From an uncultured Solirubrobacteraceae bacterium (lineage in GTDB: Bacteria; Actinomycetota; Thermoleophilia; Solirubrobacterales; Solirubrobacteraceae), in the NCBI GenBank assembly GCA_902806215.1, contig CADCVT010000435.1, forward strand, positions 1 through 13,249: 13,249 nucleotides of DNA, in the 5' to 3' direction. A model generated the notes under the pieces. The model saw nothing but the letters and a program-made list of their open reading frames with translations, was not told the origin of the DNA and ran no database searches. This document shows positions 6,081-11,722 of the stretch, in pieces. Made by a program: the position numbers and the translations under genes. Positions within the stretch are counted from its first letter, which is position 1. Every line of letters starts with the position of its first letter.

Positions 6081-6736
6081 CGCTCGAACCCGTTCTCGGG
6101 CACGTCGGACCGGTGCATCCAGTGCTCCTCGCCGGTCTGGACGTGGCCGGCGCGCACCCACTTCGCGGCGTGCCGCGGCCAGTCGTCGTACGCGATCTCC
6201 GAGGCCAGCCGCACGACGGCCCCCTCGGCCTCGGACGACCACGGCGGCGGCTGCGTGACGAGCTCGAGGAAGCGCGCCTCGTCCCAGAGGCCGCGGTAGA
6301 GCACCGGGACGGCCGGCAGCCCGAGGCGCGAGGCCCACGCCTCGGTCGCGTCCCAGTCGAGCGCGACGTTGCGCTCGTCCCACACGTTGATGAGGAAGAG
6401 CGCGCTCGGCAGGGCGTCGTAGGCGATCGAGTGGCGGCCCTGAAGGTTCTCGCACGCGATGCGGAACGGCGGCGGCGGGAGCTCCCAGCGGAACGCGTGC
6501 CAGAGCGCGGTCGCACGCGTACGCGTGGGGTGGTAGCCCGAGTCGAGCGACCGCGCGTGGTGGAAGTCGCGCGAAGCGGTGAAGGACTCTCCGTCGAGCT
6601 TGGCCGTCACGACCACCTCGCGCCCGATGAACGCGTCCATGCTCTCGACGTACGCGTCGTCGGCCGTTGCGCCCGGCGACCGCGGGTGATGGAACGTGCG
6701 CGGGTAGCGGATTCGAACCGGTGGGTCGTCCTGCAT
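6077..6736 (-). CDS. ATP-dependent RNA ligase, minimal (nucleotidyltransferase core)
   Basis: A 219-residue member of the RNA_ligase/covalent nucleotidyltransferase family. All core motifs are visible in order: motif I K46-L-D-G-E50 (the lysine that takes AMP), motif Ia S55-R56, motif III E96-N-L in CENLQGRHS, IIIa FLINVWD (114-120), motif IV E171-G-A-V-V-R176, and motif V K192-W-V-R. It ends soon after motif V, so it lacks the extra C-terminal domain of T4 Rnl1/Rnl2-type ligases. It should join 5'-phosphate and 3'-OH RNA ends. The gene is divergent from the HD-Pnk gene with a 34-nt gap; the two together give healing and sealing. HD-Pnk genes are known to be often linked to a putative ATP-dependent ligase. 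ATG 6736 is preceded by GGA at a reasonable distance. Its 3' end overlaps the oxidase gene by 4 nt. Confidence 0.88.
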   Translation of the reverse strand: MQDDPPVRIRYPRTFHHPRSPGATADDAYVESMDAFIGREVVVTAKLDGESFTASRDFHHARSLDSGYHPTRTRATALWHAFRWELPPPPFRIACENLQGRHSIAYDALPSALFLINVWDERNVALDWDATEAWASRLGLPAVPVLYRGLWDEARFLELVTQPPPWSSEAEGAVVRLASEIAYDDWPRHAAKWVRAGHVQTGEEHWMHRSDVPENGFER

Positions 6737-6745
6737 CGTGTTTCC

Positions 6746-6763
6746 ACAGTAGGCACGTACCGT
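6746..6763. promoter_or_regulatory. Back-to-back candidate -10 elements for the RNA-repair pair
   Basis: The only intergenic space between the divergent ligase and HD-Pnk starts is 6737-6770. It contains TACTGT on the minus strand (6751-6746, 9 nt before the ligase ATG) and TACCGT on the plus strand (6758-6763, 7 nt before the HD-Pnk ATG). Both fit TANNNT. This predicts (near-)leaderless transcripts and overlapping, hence mutually constrained, promoters with -35 regions inside the opposite gene. Confidence 0.35.
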
Positions 6764-6770
6764 CTGTGCG

Positions 6771-7931
6771 ATGTCCGGCTGGCGAGGTCCTGTCGATCTG
6801 CCGCCGGCGCCCGCCCCCGGCGCGGCGGCCCCACGGCTCTCCGCGTGGGCCGATCGCCTGCTGGTGCTGGCGGCGATGGCGGCGTGCCCGCAGGATCCGC
6901 TCCACCACGGCGAGGGCGACGTCCTCGTCCACACGCAGATGGTCTGCGACGAGCTGGTGGCGGGAGCCGAGTGGCGCTCGCTTCCCGTTGAGGGGCGTGA
7001 GGAGCTGTGGCTGGCGGCGGTGCTGCACGACTGCGGCAAGCCCCAGACGACGCGTGAGGAGGACGGGCGGCTGCGCGCGCCGGGCCACGCGCGCGCGGGA
7101 GCGATCCTCGCCCGGCGGCTGCTGTGGCAGGCCGGCGTTCCGTGGGCCGCGCGCGAGCGCGTCTGCGGCCTCGTTCGCTGGCACATGACGCCGTACCACC
7201 TGCTCGACCGGCCCGACAGCGCGCGGCAGGCGATCCTCATGAGCCTCTCCGTCAACCCGGCGCGGCTGCGGCTGCTTGTCGAGTGCGACGCGCGCGGCCG
7301 CCTCGCGCCGGACGTCGAGGCGCTCGCGGAGACGGTCGCGCTGGCGTGGGAGGTGTGCGCGGAGCTCGGCTGCGGCGACGGGCCGTTCCCGTTCGCGAAC
7401 GACCACGCGCGTTTCACCTACTTCGTCGGCCGCGCCGACCGCGACCCGACGTGGGCGGCGCACGACGACACGAGCGGTCGCCTCACGCTGCTGAGCGGCC
7501 TGCCCGGCGCGGGGAAGGACCACTGGGTCACCACGCACGCGGGCGACGCGGTCGTGGTCTCGCTCGACGACCTGCGCCGCGAGCGCGGGGCGAAGCGCAC
7601 CGACCAGACCGCGCAGGGACAGATCGTCCAGGAGGCGCGGGAGCGCTTGCGGGTCGAGCTGCGCGCCTGGCGCGACGTCGTGTGGAACACCACAGGCCTC
7701 AGCCGCCAGCTGCGCGCGCCGCTCGTGTCGCTCGGGCACGACTACGGGGTCCGCGTGCGCATCGTCTGCGTCGAGGCCGAACCCGCGACGCTCGCCGAGC
7801 AGAACGCGCGCCGGTCCGATCCCGTCCCCGAGGGAGCGATCGAGCGGCTGCTCGGCCGGTGGGAGTTCCCCGGCCTCGACGAATGCCACGAGCGCGTCGT
7901 GGCCGAGCGGCTCAGGTTCCCGGCGAGGTGA
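6771..7931 (+). CDS. HD-Pnk: HD-domain 2',3'-phosphoesterase fused to polynucleotide 5'-kinase
   Basis: A 386-residue end-healing enzyme. The N-terminal half is an HD phosphohydrolase: H54 (VLVHTQM), H86-D87 (VLHDCGK), H106 (PGHARAG), H138 (VRWHMTPYH) and D173 (ECDARGR) form the usual metal-ligand set. The C-terminal half is a P-loop kinase: Walker A GLPGAGKD (243-250), D266-D267-x-R269 (SLDDLRRER) for the 5'-OH acceptor, N306-T-T (VWNTTGLSR), and a lid with R347-R348 (QNARRSDP). This architecture matches Runella slithyformis HD-Pnk, which removes 2',3'-cyclic or 3' phosphates and phosphorylates 5'-OH ends of RNA and DNA. With the divergent RNA ligase it forms a repair module for RNA broken by ribotoxins or metal-independent RNases. 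ATG 6771 has no Shine-Dalgarno; TACCGT lies 7 nt upstream. The last 20 nt overlap the convergent downstream gene. Confidence 0.9.
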   Translation: MSGWRGPVDLPPAPAPGAAAPRLSAWADRLLVLAAMAACPQDPLHHGEGDVLVHTQMVCDELVAGAEWRSLPVEGREELWLAAVLHDCGKPQTTREEDGRLRAPGHARAGAILARRLLWQAGVPWAARERVCGLVRWHMTPYHLLDRPDSARQAILMSLSVNPARLRLLVECDARGRLAPDVEALAETVALAWEVCAELGCGDGPFPFANDHARFTYFVGRADRDPTWAAHDDTSGRLTLLSGLPGAGKDHWVTTHAGDAVVVSLDDLRRERGAKRTDQTAQGQIVQEARERLRVELRAWRDVVWNTTGLSRQLRAPLVSLGHDYGVRVRIVCVEAEPATLAEQNARRSDPVPEGAIERLLGRWEFPGLDECHERVVAERLRFPAR

Positions 7932-8607
7932 CCGCGGCCGCGCCCCAGTCGATCTTGACCTTGTCCGGCTTGCCGTTGCGCACGACGCCCGGGACCTCGG
8001 TGCCGGGCTCGGCGAGGTGCAGCGCGTAGAACGGGATCAGGGCCCGCTTGAGGGTCGTCTCGTACGGCGGCGTGCCGTCGACCGGCGCGACGCGGACGCC
8101 GAGGTCGACGTTCGCCGTCGCGATGCCGAGGACCATCGAGCGCTCGGCGGCGAGGATCGTCACGACCGCCTCCGTGCCCTTGCGGTGCTCCTTCTCGCGC
8201 TCGAACGTGTAGTCCACGATGCCGTCGGGCGGCGGGTCGCCGAGCGCCTTCCAGCCCCAGCCCTCGTCGGCCGGCGCGCCCATCGCCGGCGTGTCGATGA
8301 TGACCCGCTCGCCGTCGTGGCGGACCGGCACCTCCATCCCGAGCCGCACGTCCGGCAGGAGCTCGCCGAGCGGCTGGCGGCAGCCCGCGCGGACGGTCTG
8401 GCCCGCGTCGCCCGTGAAGACCAGCGCGTACTCCTGCTCGTCCGGGCTGTCAGCGCCGCCGGGCGTCACGCGGATCCCGACGATCCGCGCCTGCGCACGC
8501 CCGCCCTCGCGCAGCAGCTTCTCGCCCTTGACGGCGTTGCGGTGGAGCCTCTTCCCGACGCCGCCGACGCCGCTGAGAGGGTCGAGCAGGTGGTCGAGGA
8601 AACCCAT
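7912..8607 (-). CDS. Soluble protein with two copies of a DUF3592-like beta module
   Basis: A 231-residue protein without signal peptide or membrane helix. It seems to contain an internal duplication. The first copy (about 35-105) runs GRAQARIVGIRV..EYALVF..LGMEVPVRHDGERVIID. The second (about 142-221) runs KGTEAVVTILAAE..PYETTLKRALIP..PGTEVPGVVRNGKPDKVKID. Both share an opening beta hairpin, a middle strand with aromatics, and a closing G-x-EVP...V-x-ID phrase, like the soluble part of DUF3592 proteins such as the one at 2769-3212. Function is unknown. ATG 8607 is preceded by a GAGAGG Shine-Dalgarno sequence about 8 nt upstream (complement of 8616-8621), supporting the start. The 3' end overlaps HD-Pnk by 20 nt, tail to tail, so antisense interference is possible. 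The gene is divergent from the unknown gene at 8673. Confidence 0.8.
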   Translation of the reverse strand: MGFLDHLLDPLSGVGGVGKRLHRNAVKGEKLLREGGRAQARIVGIRVTPGGADSPDEQEYALVFTGDAGQTVRAGCRQPLGELLPDVRLGMEVPVRHDGERVIIDTPAMGAPADEGWGWKALGDPPPDGIVDYTFEREKEHRKGTEAVVTILAAERSMVLGIATANVDLGVRVAPVDGTPPYETTLKRALIPFYALHLAEPGTEVPGVVRNGKPDKVKIDWGAAAVTSPGT

Positions 8608-8672
8608 GCGCCCACCCTCTCACCGCGGGCCACCCGGCGTCCAGTGCGGCGAGCCGCTCTACTTCAGTGCCG

Positions 8673-9386
8673 ATGACCCCGTCGTTGAACCACCTGCCGA
8701 AGGCCGTGGGGGAGTTCGTGCGGCAGCTGCAGCGGACCGGCTTCGTGGAGGTCGCGCGGGACGAGGGCCCGATGGACTCCGGATCGATCGAGTTCCGGCG
8801 CGAGCCGACGACGATCACGCTCATCAAGGACCGGGGGCAGTGGTTCGCCGCCCTGACCGCCGATGGCTGGGGCAAGCACGACTCCCTGAACCTCGGGCTG
8901 TTCGAACGGTTCCGCCTATGGCCCTCCCACGATCGGTGGGAGCCGACGATCGATCTCGTCGGGGTGGCGCTCGCCGTCGGTGCGGTCCTCACCGCCGACG
9001 TCTACCACTCGGCGGACCTGCGGGTCGCGACATCGTCGGGCGTCCCCGCGACTGACGGCTCACCCGTCGACGTGGTCCGACGCCGCGTGCTCGCGGCGGT
9101 GGAGGTCGAGGCCCCGCGCGCTCCGGCGCCGCCCGGCGAGCCCGACAACGAGTCGGTCCGCGCGACGATCAGCGAGGCCGCGAGCGCGGAGGACGCGACG
9201 TTCCTGGCGGCCGCCGCGCACGACCGCTGGAGCCGCGGGGCGCTCGCGTTCGCCGAGGACCGACTGTGCTGCCTGATCCTCGGCGGCGCGTCGTGGGTCG
9301 GCGAGCGCCACTGGGAGCCGCGCGGCCGGCTGCGCCGCTTCGAGGACCCGATACGGGCCGTCCTGCGCAAGGCGCTCGCCGGCTGA
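8673..9386 (+). CDS. Conserved-looking protein of unknown function
   Basis: A 237-residue soluble protein that I do not recognise. The N-terminal third looks like a compact alpha/beta domain: a helix (NHLPKAVGEFVRQLQRTG), then strands around SIEFRREPTTITLIKDRGQW and FAALTADGWGKHDSLNL. The phrase with strands before DRGQW resembles small actinobacterial immunity-like or DUF domains, but that is only a style match. A middle hydrophobic stretch (LVGVALAVGAVLTADVYH) is too polar at its edges to be a clear membrane helix. After an Ala/Pro-rich linker the C-terminal part is helical (ATISEAASAEDATFLAAAAH) and contains C-C in RLCCLILGG. Start choice is uncertain: ATG 8673 or GTG 8667, neither with a Shine-Dalgarno sequence. 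It ends 2 nt from the convergent methyltransferase gene. Confidence 0.7.
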   Translation: MTPSLNHLPKAVGEFVRQLQRTGFVEVARDEGPMDSGSIEFRREPTTITLIKDRGQWFAALTADGWGKHDSLNLGLFERFRLWPSHDRWEPTIDLVGVALAVGAVLTADVYHSADLRVATSSGVPATDGSPVDVVRRRVLAAVEVEAPRAPAPPGEPDNESVRATISEAASAEDATFLAAAAHDRWSRGALAFAEDRLCCLILGGASWVGERHWEPRGRLRRFEDPIRAVLRKALAG

Positions 9387-9388
9387 CG

Positions 9389-10021
9389 CTACGGCCGGTG
9401 CGCGCTGCCGATGATCGCCTCGTGGACGAACGAGGGGATCTTGGGGACGATCACCCGCTCGACGTCGTCGACCTCGAAGCCGGCGCCGCGGATCGTCGCG
9501 AGCGTGTCGCGGTTGGGGTGGCAGCCCCGGCCGACCACGTTCCACAGGGGACGGATGAGGTCCTGGACCCGCGCGGTCCGCGCGTGCTCGGAGCGGACGT
9601 GCTCGACGAACAGGAGCCGCCCGCCGGGGCGCAGAACGCGCCTGATCTCGCGCACGCCGGCCGCCGGGTCCGGCACCGTGCACAGCACGAGCGTCACGAC
9701 CGCCGCGTCGAAGGTGCCGTCCTCGAACGGCAGCGACTGCGCTCCAGCGCCGACGACCTCGGCGGCGCGGCCCGATGCATCGAGCTTCTCCTCGAGCTTC
9801 GCGCGCATGTGCTTGTCGGGCTCGGTGAGCACCAGGCGCGAGACCGCCGGCGGGTAGTGCTCGACGTTCGCGCCGGTGCCCGCGCCGATCTCGACGACCG
9901 CGCCCTCCAGGTCAGCGAGGAGCTCGCGGCGCCGAGGCCCGCCGAACTCCTCCTCGACCGCAGCGTTCATCTTGTCGTAGGTGGCGGCGAAGAAGCGGCC
10001 GGGAACCATCAGCGTCGGCAT
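9389..10021 (-). CDS. Class I SAM-dependent methyltransferase
   Basis: A 210-residue Rossmann-fold methyltransferase (Methyltransf_11/UbiE-like). Motif I is VVEIGAGTGANVEHY (42-56). The acidic ribose-binding position is E67-P-D69. Motif II region is LPFEDGTFDAAVV (97-109), then VREIRRVLRPGGRLLFVEH (123-141). The VEIGAGTG..HYP / TEPD..M pattern is typical of METTL7- and phosphatidylethanolamine-methyltransferase-like bacterial enzymes. Substrate is not determinable; lipids or small molecules are plausible, and no partner gene narrows it. The start is set at ATG 10021: TACGGT lies exactly 6 nt upstream on the same strand, as expected for a leaderless mRNA. An upstream in-frame GTG would add an Arg-rich non-domain tail; ATG 10009 is also possible. 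Its stop is 2 nt from the convergent gene's stop. Confidence 0.88.
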   Translation of the reverse strand: MPTLMVPGRFFAATYDKMNAAVEEEFGGPRRRELLADLEGAVVEIGAGTGANVEHYPPAVSRLVLTEPDKHMRAKLEEKLDASGRAAEVVGAGAQSLPFEDGTFDAAVVTLVLCTVPDPAAGVREIRRVLRPGGRLLFVEHVRSEHARTARVQDLIRPLWNVVGRGCHPNRDTLATIRGAGFEVDDVERVIVPKIPSFVHEAIIGSAHRP

Positions 10022-10027
10022 CGGCCG

Positions 10028-10033
10028 ACCGTA
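10028..10033 (-). promoter_or_regulatory. Candidate -10 element of the methyltransferase gene (leaderless)
   Basis: On the minus strand TACGGT (TANNNT) is followed by exactly six bases and then the ATG at 10021. This fits transcription starting at or next to the A of the start codon. No strong -35 was found. Confidence 0.35.
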
Positions 10034-10046
10034 CCGGCGCGACACC

Positions 10047-10092
10047 GATCGCGGAACCCCGAACGTCCGTGCGCGCCCCCGAACGGATCGCG
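10047..10092. repeat. Paired short direct repeats between methyltransferase and PIN genes
   Basis: CCCCGAACG occurs at 10057-10065 and again at 10077-10085, a 20-bp period (about two helical turns). GATCGCG occurs on either side, at 10047-10053 and 10086-10092. The set lies in the 143-bp divergent region, 25 nt upstream of the methyltransferase start and 73 nt upstream of the PIN start. An operator function is possible but unproven. Confidence 0.35.
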
Positions 10093-10164
10093 CCGGATGC
10101 ACGACCCGGGGAGGCCCGCCGACTCGACCGGCGACCGGGTGATGATGGACGCTTGCTCAGGGCG

Positions 10165-10566
10165 ATGATCGACACGAACGTGTTCGACCGGCTCGTCGAC
10201 GATCCGGACGCCCTCGACTCGGTCGTCGAGGCCGTGCGCGAACGCCGGCTCGCGCTGCTCACGACGCCGGTTCAGGAGGCGCAGATCGCGGCCGTGCCGG
10301 ACCCGGTCCGGCGCAAGCGCCTGCGTCGCGTGCCGCGCGAGGTCGTCCCGCCGGCGCCGGCGGTGGGGGCGGAGTTCGCCGCGGTGCAGCAGGGGCGCAC
10401 GAAGCACACCGCCGACGCGGTCATCGCCGAGACCGCGTGGACGCGCTGCGACGTCCTCGTCACCGAGGACGCCCGGCTGGCCGAGCGCGCGGGCGAGCGC
10501 GGGCTCGACGTGTGGAGCGTCGCGCGGCTGGTCGAGTGGGCGCGCGCGCCCGCGGCTGCGGACTAG
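10165..10566 (+). CDS. PIN-domain protein (VapC-like ribonuclease candidate)
   Basis: A 133-residue PIN domain. The metal-binding acidic residues are at the expected places: D3 in MIDTNVFDRL, E38 in TTPVQEAQI, D84 in HTADAVIAETA, and E101-D102 in LVTEDARLAE. PIN domains of this size are usually Mg2+-dependent ribonucleases, most often toxins of VapBC pairs, which cleave tRNA or rRNA. No recognisable antitoxin precedes it. A 23-codon frame (10098-10168, starting MHDPGRP) ends in an ATGA overlap with this start, but is too short and unlike known antitoxins. The start at ATG 10165 places the first Asp at residue 3, as usual. TTG 10153 is an alternative. The HNH gene begins 10 nt after its stop, so the two may be one operon. 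Confidence 0.82.
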   Translation: MIDTNVFDRLVDDPDALDSVVEAVRERRLALLTTPVQEAQIAAVPDPVRRKRLRRVPREVVPPAPAVGAEFAAVQQGRTKHTADAVIAETAWTRCDVLVTEDARLAERAGERGLDVWSVARLVEWARAPAAAD

Positions 10567-10576
10567 CCTGGGGAGG

Positions 10577-10912
10577 GTGCCGCTGAAGGTCGATCAGCTC
10601 ATCGAGCGCGACGGCCCCGCGTGCGTGTGGTGCGGGCGTGAGCCGTGGCGCCGCGACCTCACGCTCGAGCACGTCGTGCCGCGTTCGCGCGGCGGCCACG
10701 CGACGCCGGAGAACGCCGTCGTCGCGTGCCGTTCGTGCAACCGCCGGCGCGGCTCGAAGCCGGTCGACGCCTACGTCCGCGACCTCCTGAGGGAGGGCGC
10801 GAACGTCAACGTGACCGTCCTGCGCGAGACGCTCAGCCGTCTCGCGCGCTCCGAGCGCCGCGCGCACCGCGACGCTGCCGCACGGCAGCTGCGCCGCCTC
10901 GAGTCGGTCTAG
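10577..10912 (+). CDS. HNH endonuclease
   Basis: A 111-residue small HNH nuclease. Two zinc knuckles, C16-x2-C19 (ACVWCGRE) and C51-x2-C54 (CRSCNRRRG), flank the beta-beta-alpha metal finger. E31-H32 (LTLEHVVPRSRGG) is the general base, with N46 (TPENAVV) and N55. This is the usual stand-alone 5-methylcytosine-McrA-like/HNH_5 pattern; such proteins cut or nick DNA in varied settings (restriction, homing, phage), and no target can be inferred. The C-terminal 40 residues are helical and Arg-rich, perhaps for DNA contact. GTG 10577 is taken as the start, although GGGAGG (10571-10576) directly abuts it; that Shine-Dalgarno is better spaced (6 nt) for a CTG at 10583. It follows the PIN gene by 10 nt. 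Confidence 0.85.
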   Translation: MPLKVDQLIERDGPACVWCGREPWRRDLTLEHVVPRSRGGHATPENAVVACRSCNRRRGSKPVDAYVRDLLREGANVNVTVLRETLSRLARSERRAHRDAAARQLRRLESV

Positions 10913-10924
10913 GCGAGATCGCGT

Positions 10925-10967
10925 CGCTGAGTGCCGCGCTCGGCCCGAGCGGTTGCCAGACTCAGCG
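10925..10967 (+). promoter_or_regulatory. Nested stem-loop between HNH gene and secreted-protein gene
   Basis: Outer arms CGCTGAGT (10925-10932) and ACTCAGCG (10960-10967) are perfect complements. Between them a second hairpin, CGCTCG (10937-10942) and CGAGCG (10946-10951), has a GCC loop. The structure begins 13 nt after the HNH stop and ends 2 nt before GTG 10970. It may terminate the PIN-HNH transcript or mask the downstream start. There is no T-tract. Confidence 0.45.
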
Positions 10968-10969
10968 GC

Positions 10970-11707
10970 GTGCGACGCCTCCTCGCTGCCGCCATCGCCT
11001 TCGCGCTCCTCGGCTGCACACCGGCGAGCGCGGCGTCACGGTGCCCCGAGTACCCGCTTCCAGGCGACCCGCGGATGGTCGACGAGCCGCTGCCCGCCGG
11101 ATACCCGGCCGCGATCGAGCTCCTGCGCCAGCCGCAGCGCCCCGAGGACCGGCTCGAGCGTCCTTTCCCCGACGCGATGAAGCTCGCGCCGGCGACCTCT
11201 CGCCTGCTCGTCAACGGCGCCGGTGTACGCGTCTGGGTCTACGGCGCGATGGTCGGCAAGGACCGGCTGAGCCTGCGCTGCCGGCGTCGGCTCTCACCGG
11301 CCGCGCGCAGGCGCGAGCGCGAGGCTCACGAGCGCCGGATGCGCCAGCCGCTGCGGCTCGCGTTCACGTACGTCGCCGACGACCTGCGCAGCGGCACGGG
11401 CTTCTTCGGGACCCTCGCCGACATCCGTGCGAACCGGGCGATCGGGACCTTGGACGGCCTGGAGCAGCCGTACGGCACCGCGTTCGGCCTCGTCCCCGAC
11501 GGCGTCGCGACGGTCGAGGCGACGTTCCCGCGCCAGTGCTCCGACGACCCGCCGTTCGAGCAGACCATGACCGTCAACGGCAACGGCTGGGTCGCCACGT
11601 TCACCAGCCGGGTCGCACTGCCCTCCCGGACGACCTGGCGAGCCGCGGACGGCGCGGTGGTCGCGACGTTCCAGCGCCGGCACCGGTCGTACCGCTGCAT
11701 CGACTGA
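10970..11707 (+). CDS. Secreted or lipoprotein-like protein of unknown function
   Basis: A 245-residue exported protein. GTG 10970 gives an immediate signal sequence (MRRLLAAAIAFALLGC); a GTG at 10931 would add 13 polar residues in front of it. LLGC at 13-16 could be a lipobox with Cys16 lipidated; otherwise signal peptidase I could cleave after ASA (20-22). The rest is soluble, with single cysteines in ASRCPEY, SLRCRRR, RQCSDD and YRCID that may pair as disulfides. A very basic segment (RRRLSPAARRREREAHERR) sits mid-protein, followed by beta-rich sequence (LAFTYVADDLRSGTGFFGTL, QTMTVNGNGWVATFTSRV). The latter half describes an Ig-like or lectin-like fold at best. No catalytic motif or known family is recognised. 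It is 15 nt from the convergent SGNH hydrolase stop. Confidence 0.75.
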   Translation: MRRLLAAAIAFALLGCTPASAASRCPEYPLPGDPRMVDEPLPAGYPAAIELLRQPQRPEDRLERPFPDAMKLAPATSRLLVNGAGVRVWVYGAMVGKDRLSLRCRRRLSPAARRREREAHERRMRQPLRLAFTYVADDLRSGTGFFGTLADIRANRAIGTLDGLEQPYGTAFGLVPDGVATVEATFPRQCSDDPPFEQTMTVNGNGWVATFTSRVALPSRTTWRAADGAVVATFQRRHRSYRCID

Positions 11708-11722
11708 CCGACCGGCGCGTGC

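Noticed and set aside
4880..6991. Plus-strand open frame of about 703 codons overlapping the oxidase and running through the ligase region
   Set aside because: It is an out-of-frame reading of the oxidase followed by the antisense of the ligase, with no recognisable domain.
6737..7417. N-terminal extension of the RNA ligase frame upstream of ATG 6736
   Set aside because: The extension is antisense to HD-Pnk, Ser/Arg-rich and low complexity; the ligase domain is complete from ATG 6736.
4680..7889. Minus-strand open frame of about 1069 codons across the oxidase, ligase and HD-Pnk genes
   Set aside because: It lies opposite well-supported genes, is Arg/Ala/Gly-rich without domain motifs, and is the usual GC-rich antisense artefact. 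The RNA ligase in this interval is in a different minus-strand frame.
8646..8657. Short inverted repeat GCGGC/GCCGC in the 8608-8672 divergent gap
   Set aside because: Five-base GC-only arms are expected often by chance at this base composition.
9266..10168. Plus-strand frame opposite the methyltransferase, ending in ATGA at the PIN start, considered as an antitoxin
   Set aside because: Most of it is antisense to the methyltransferase. Only the last 23 codons are intergenic, too short and unlike VapB-type antitoxins.
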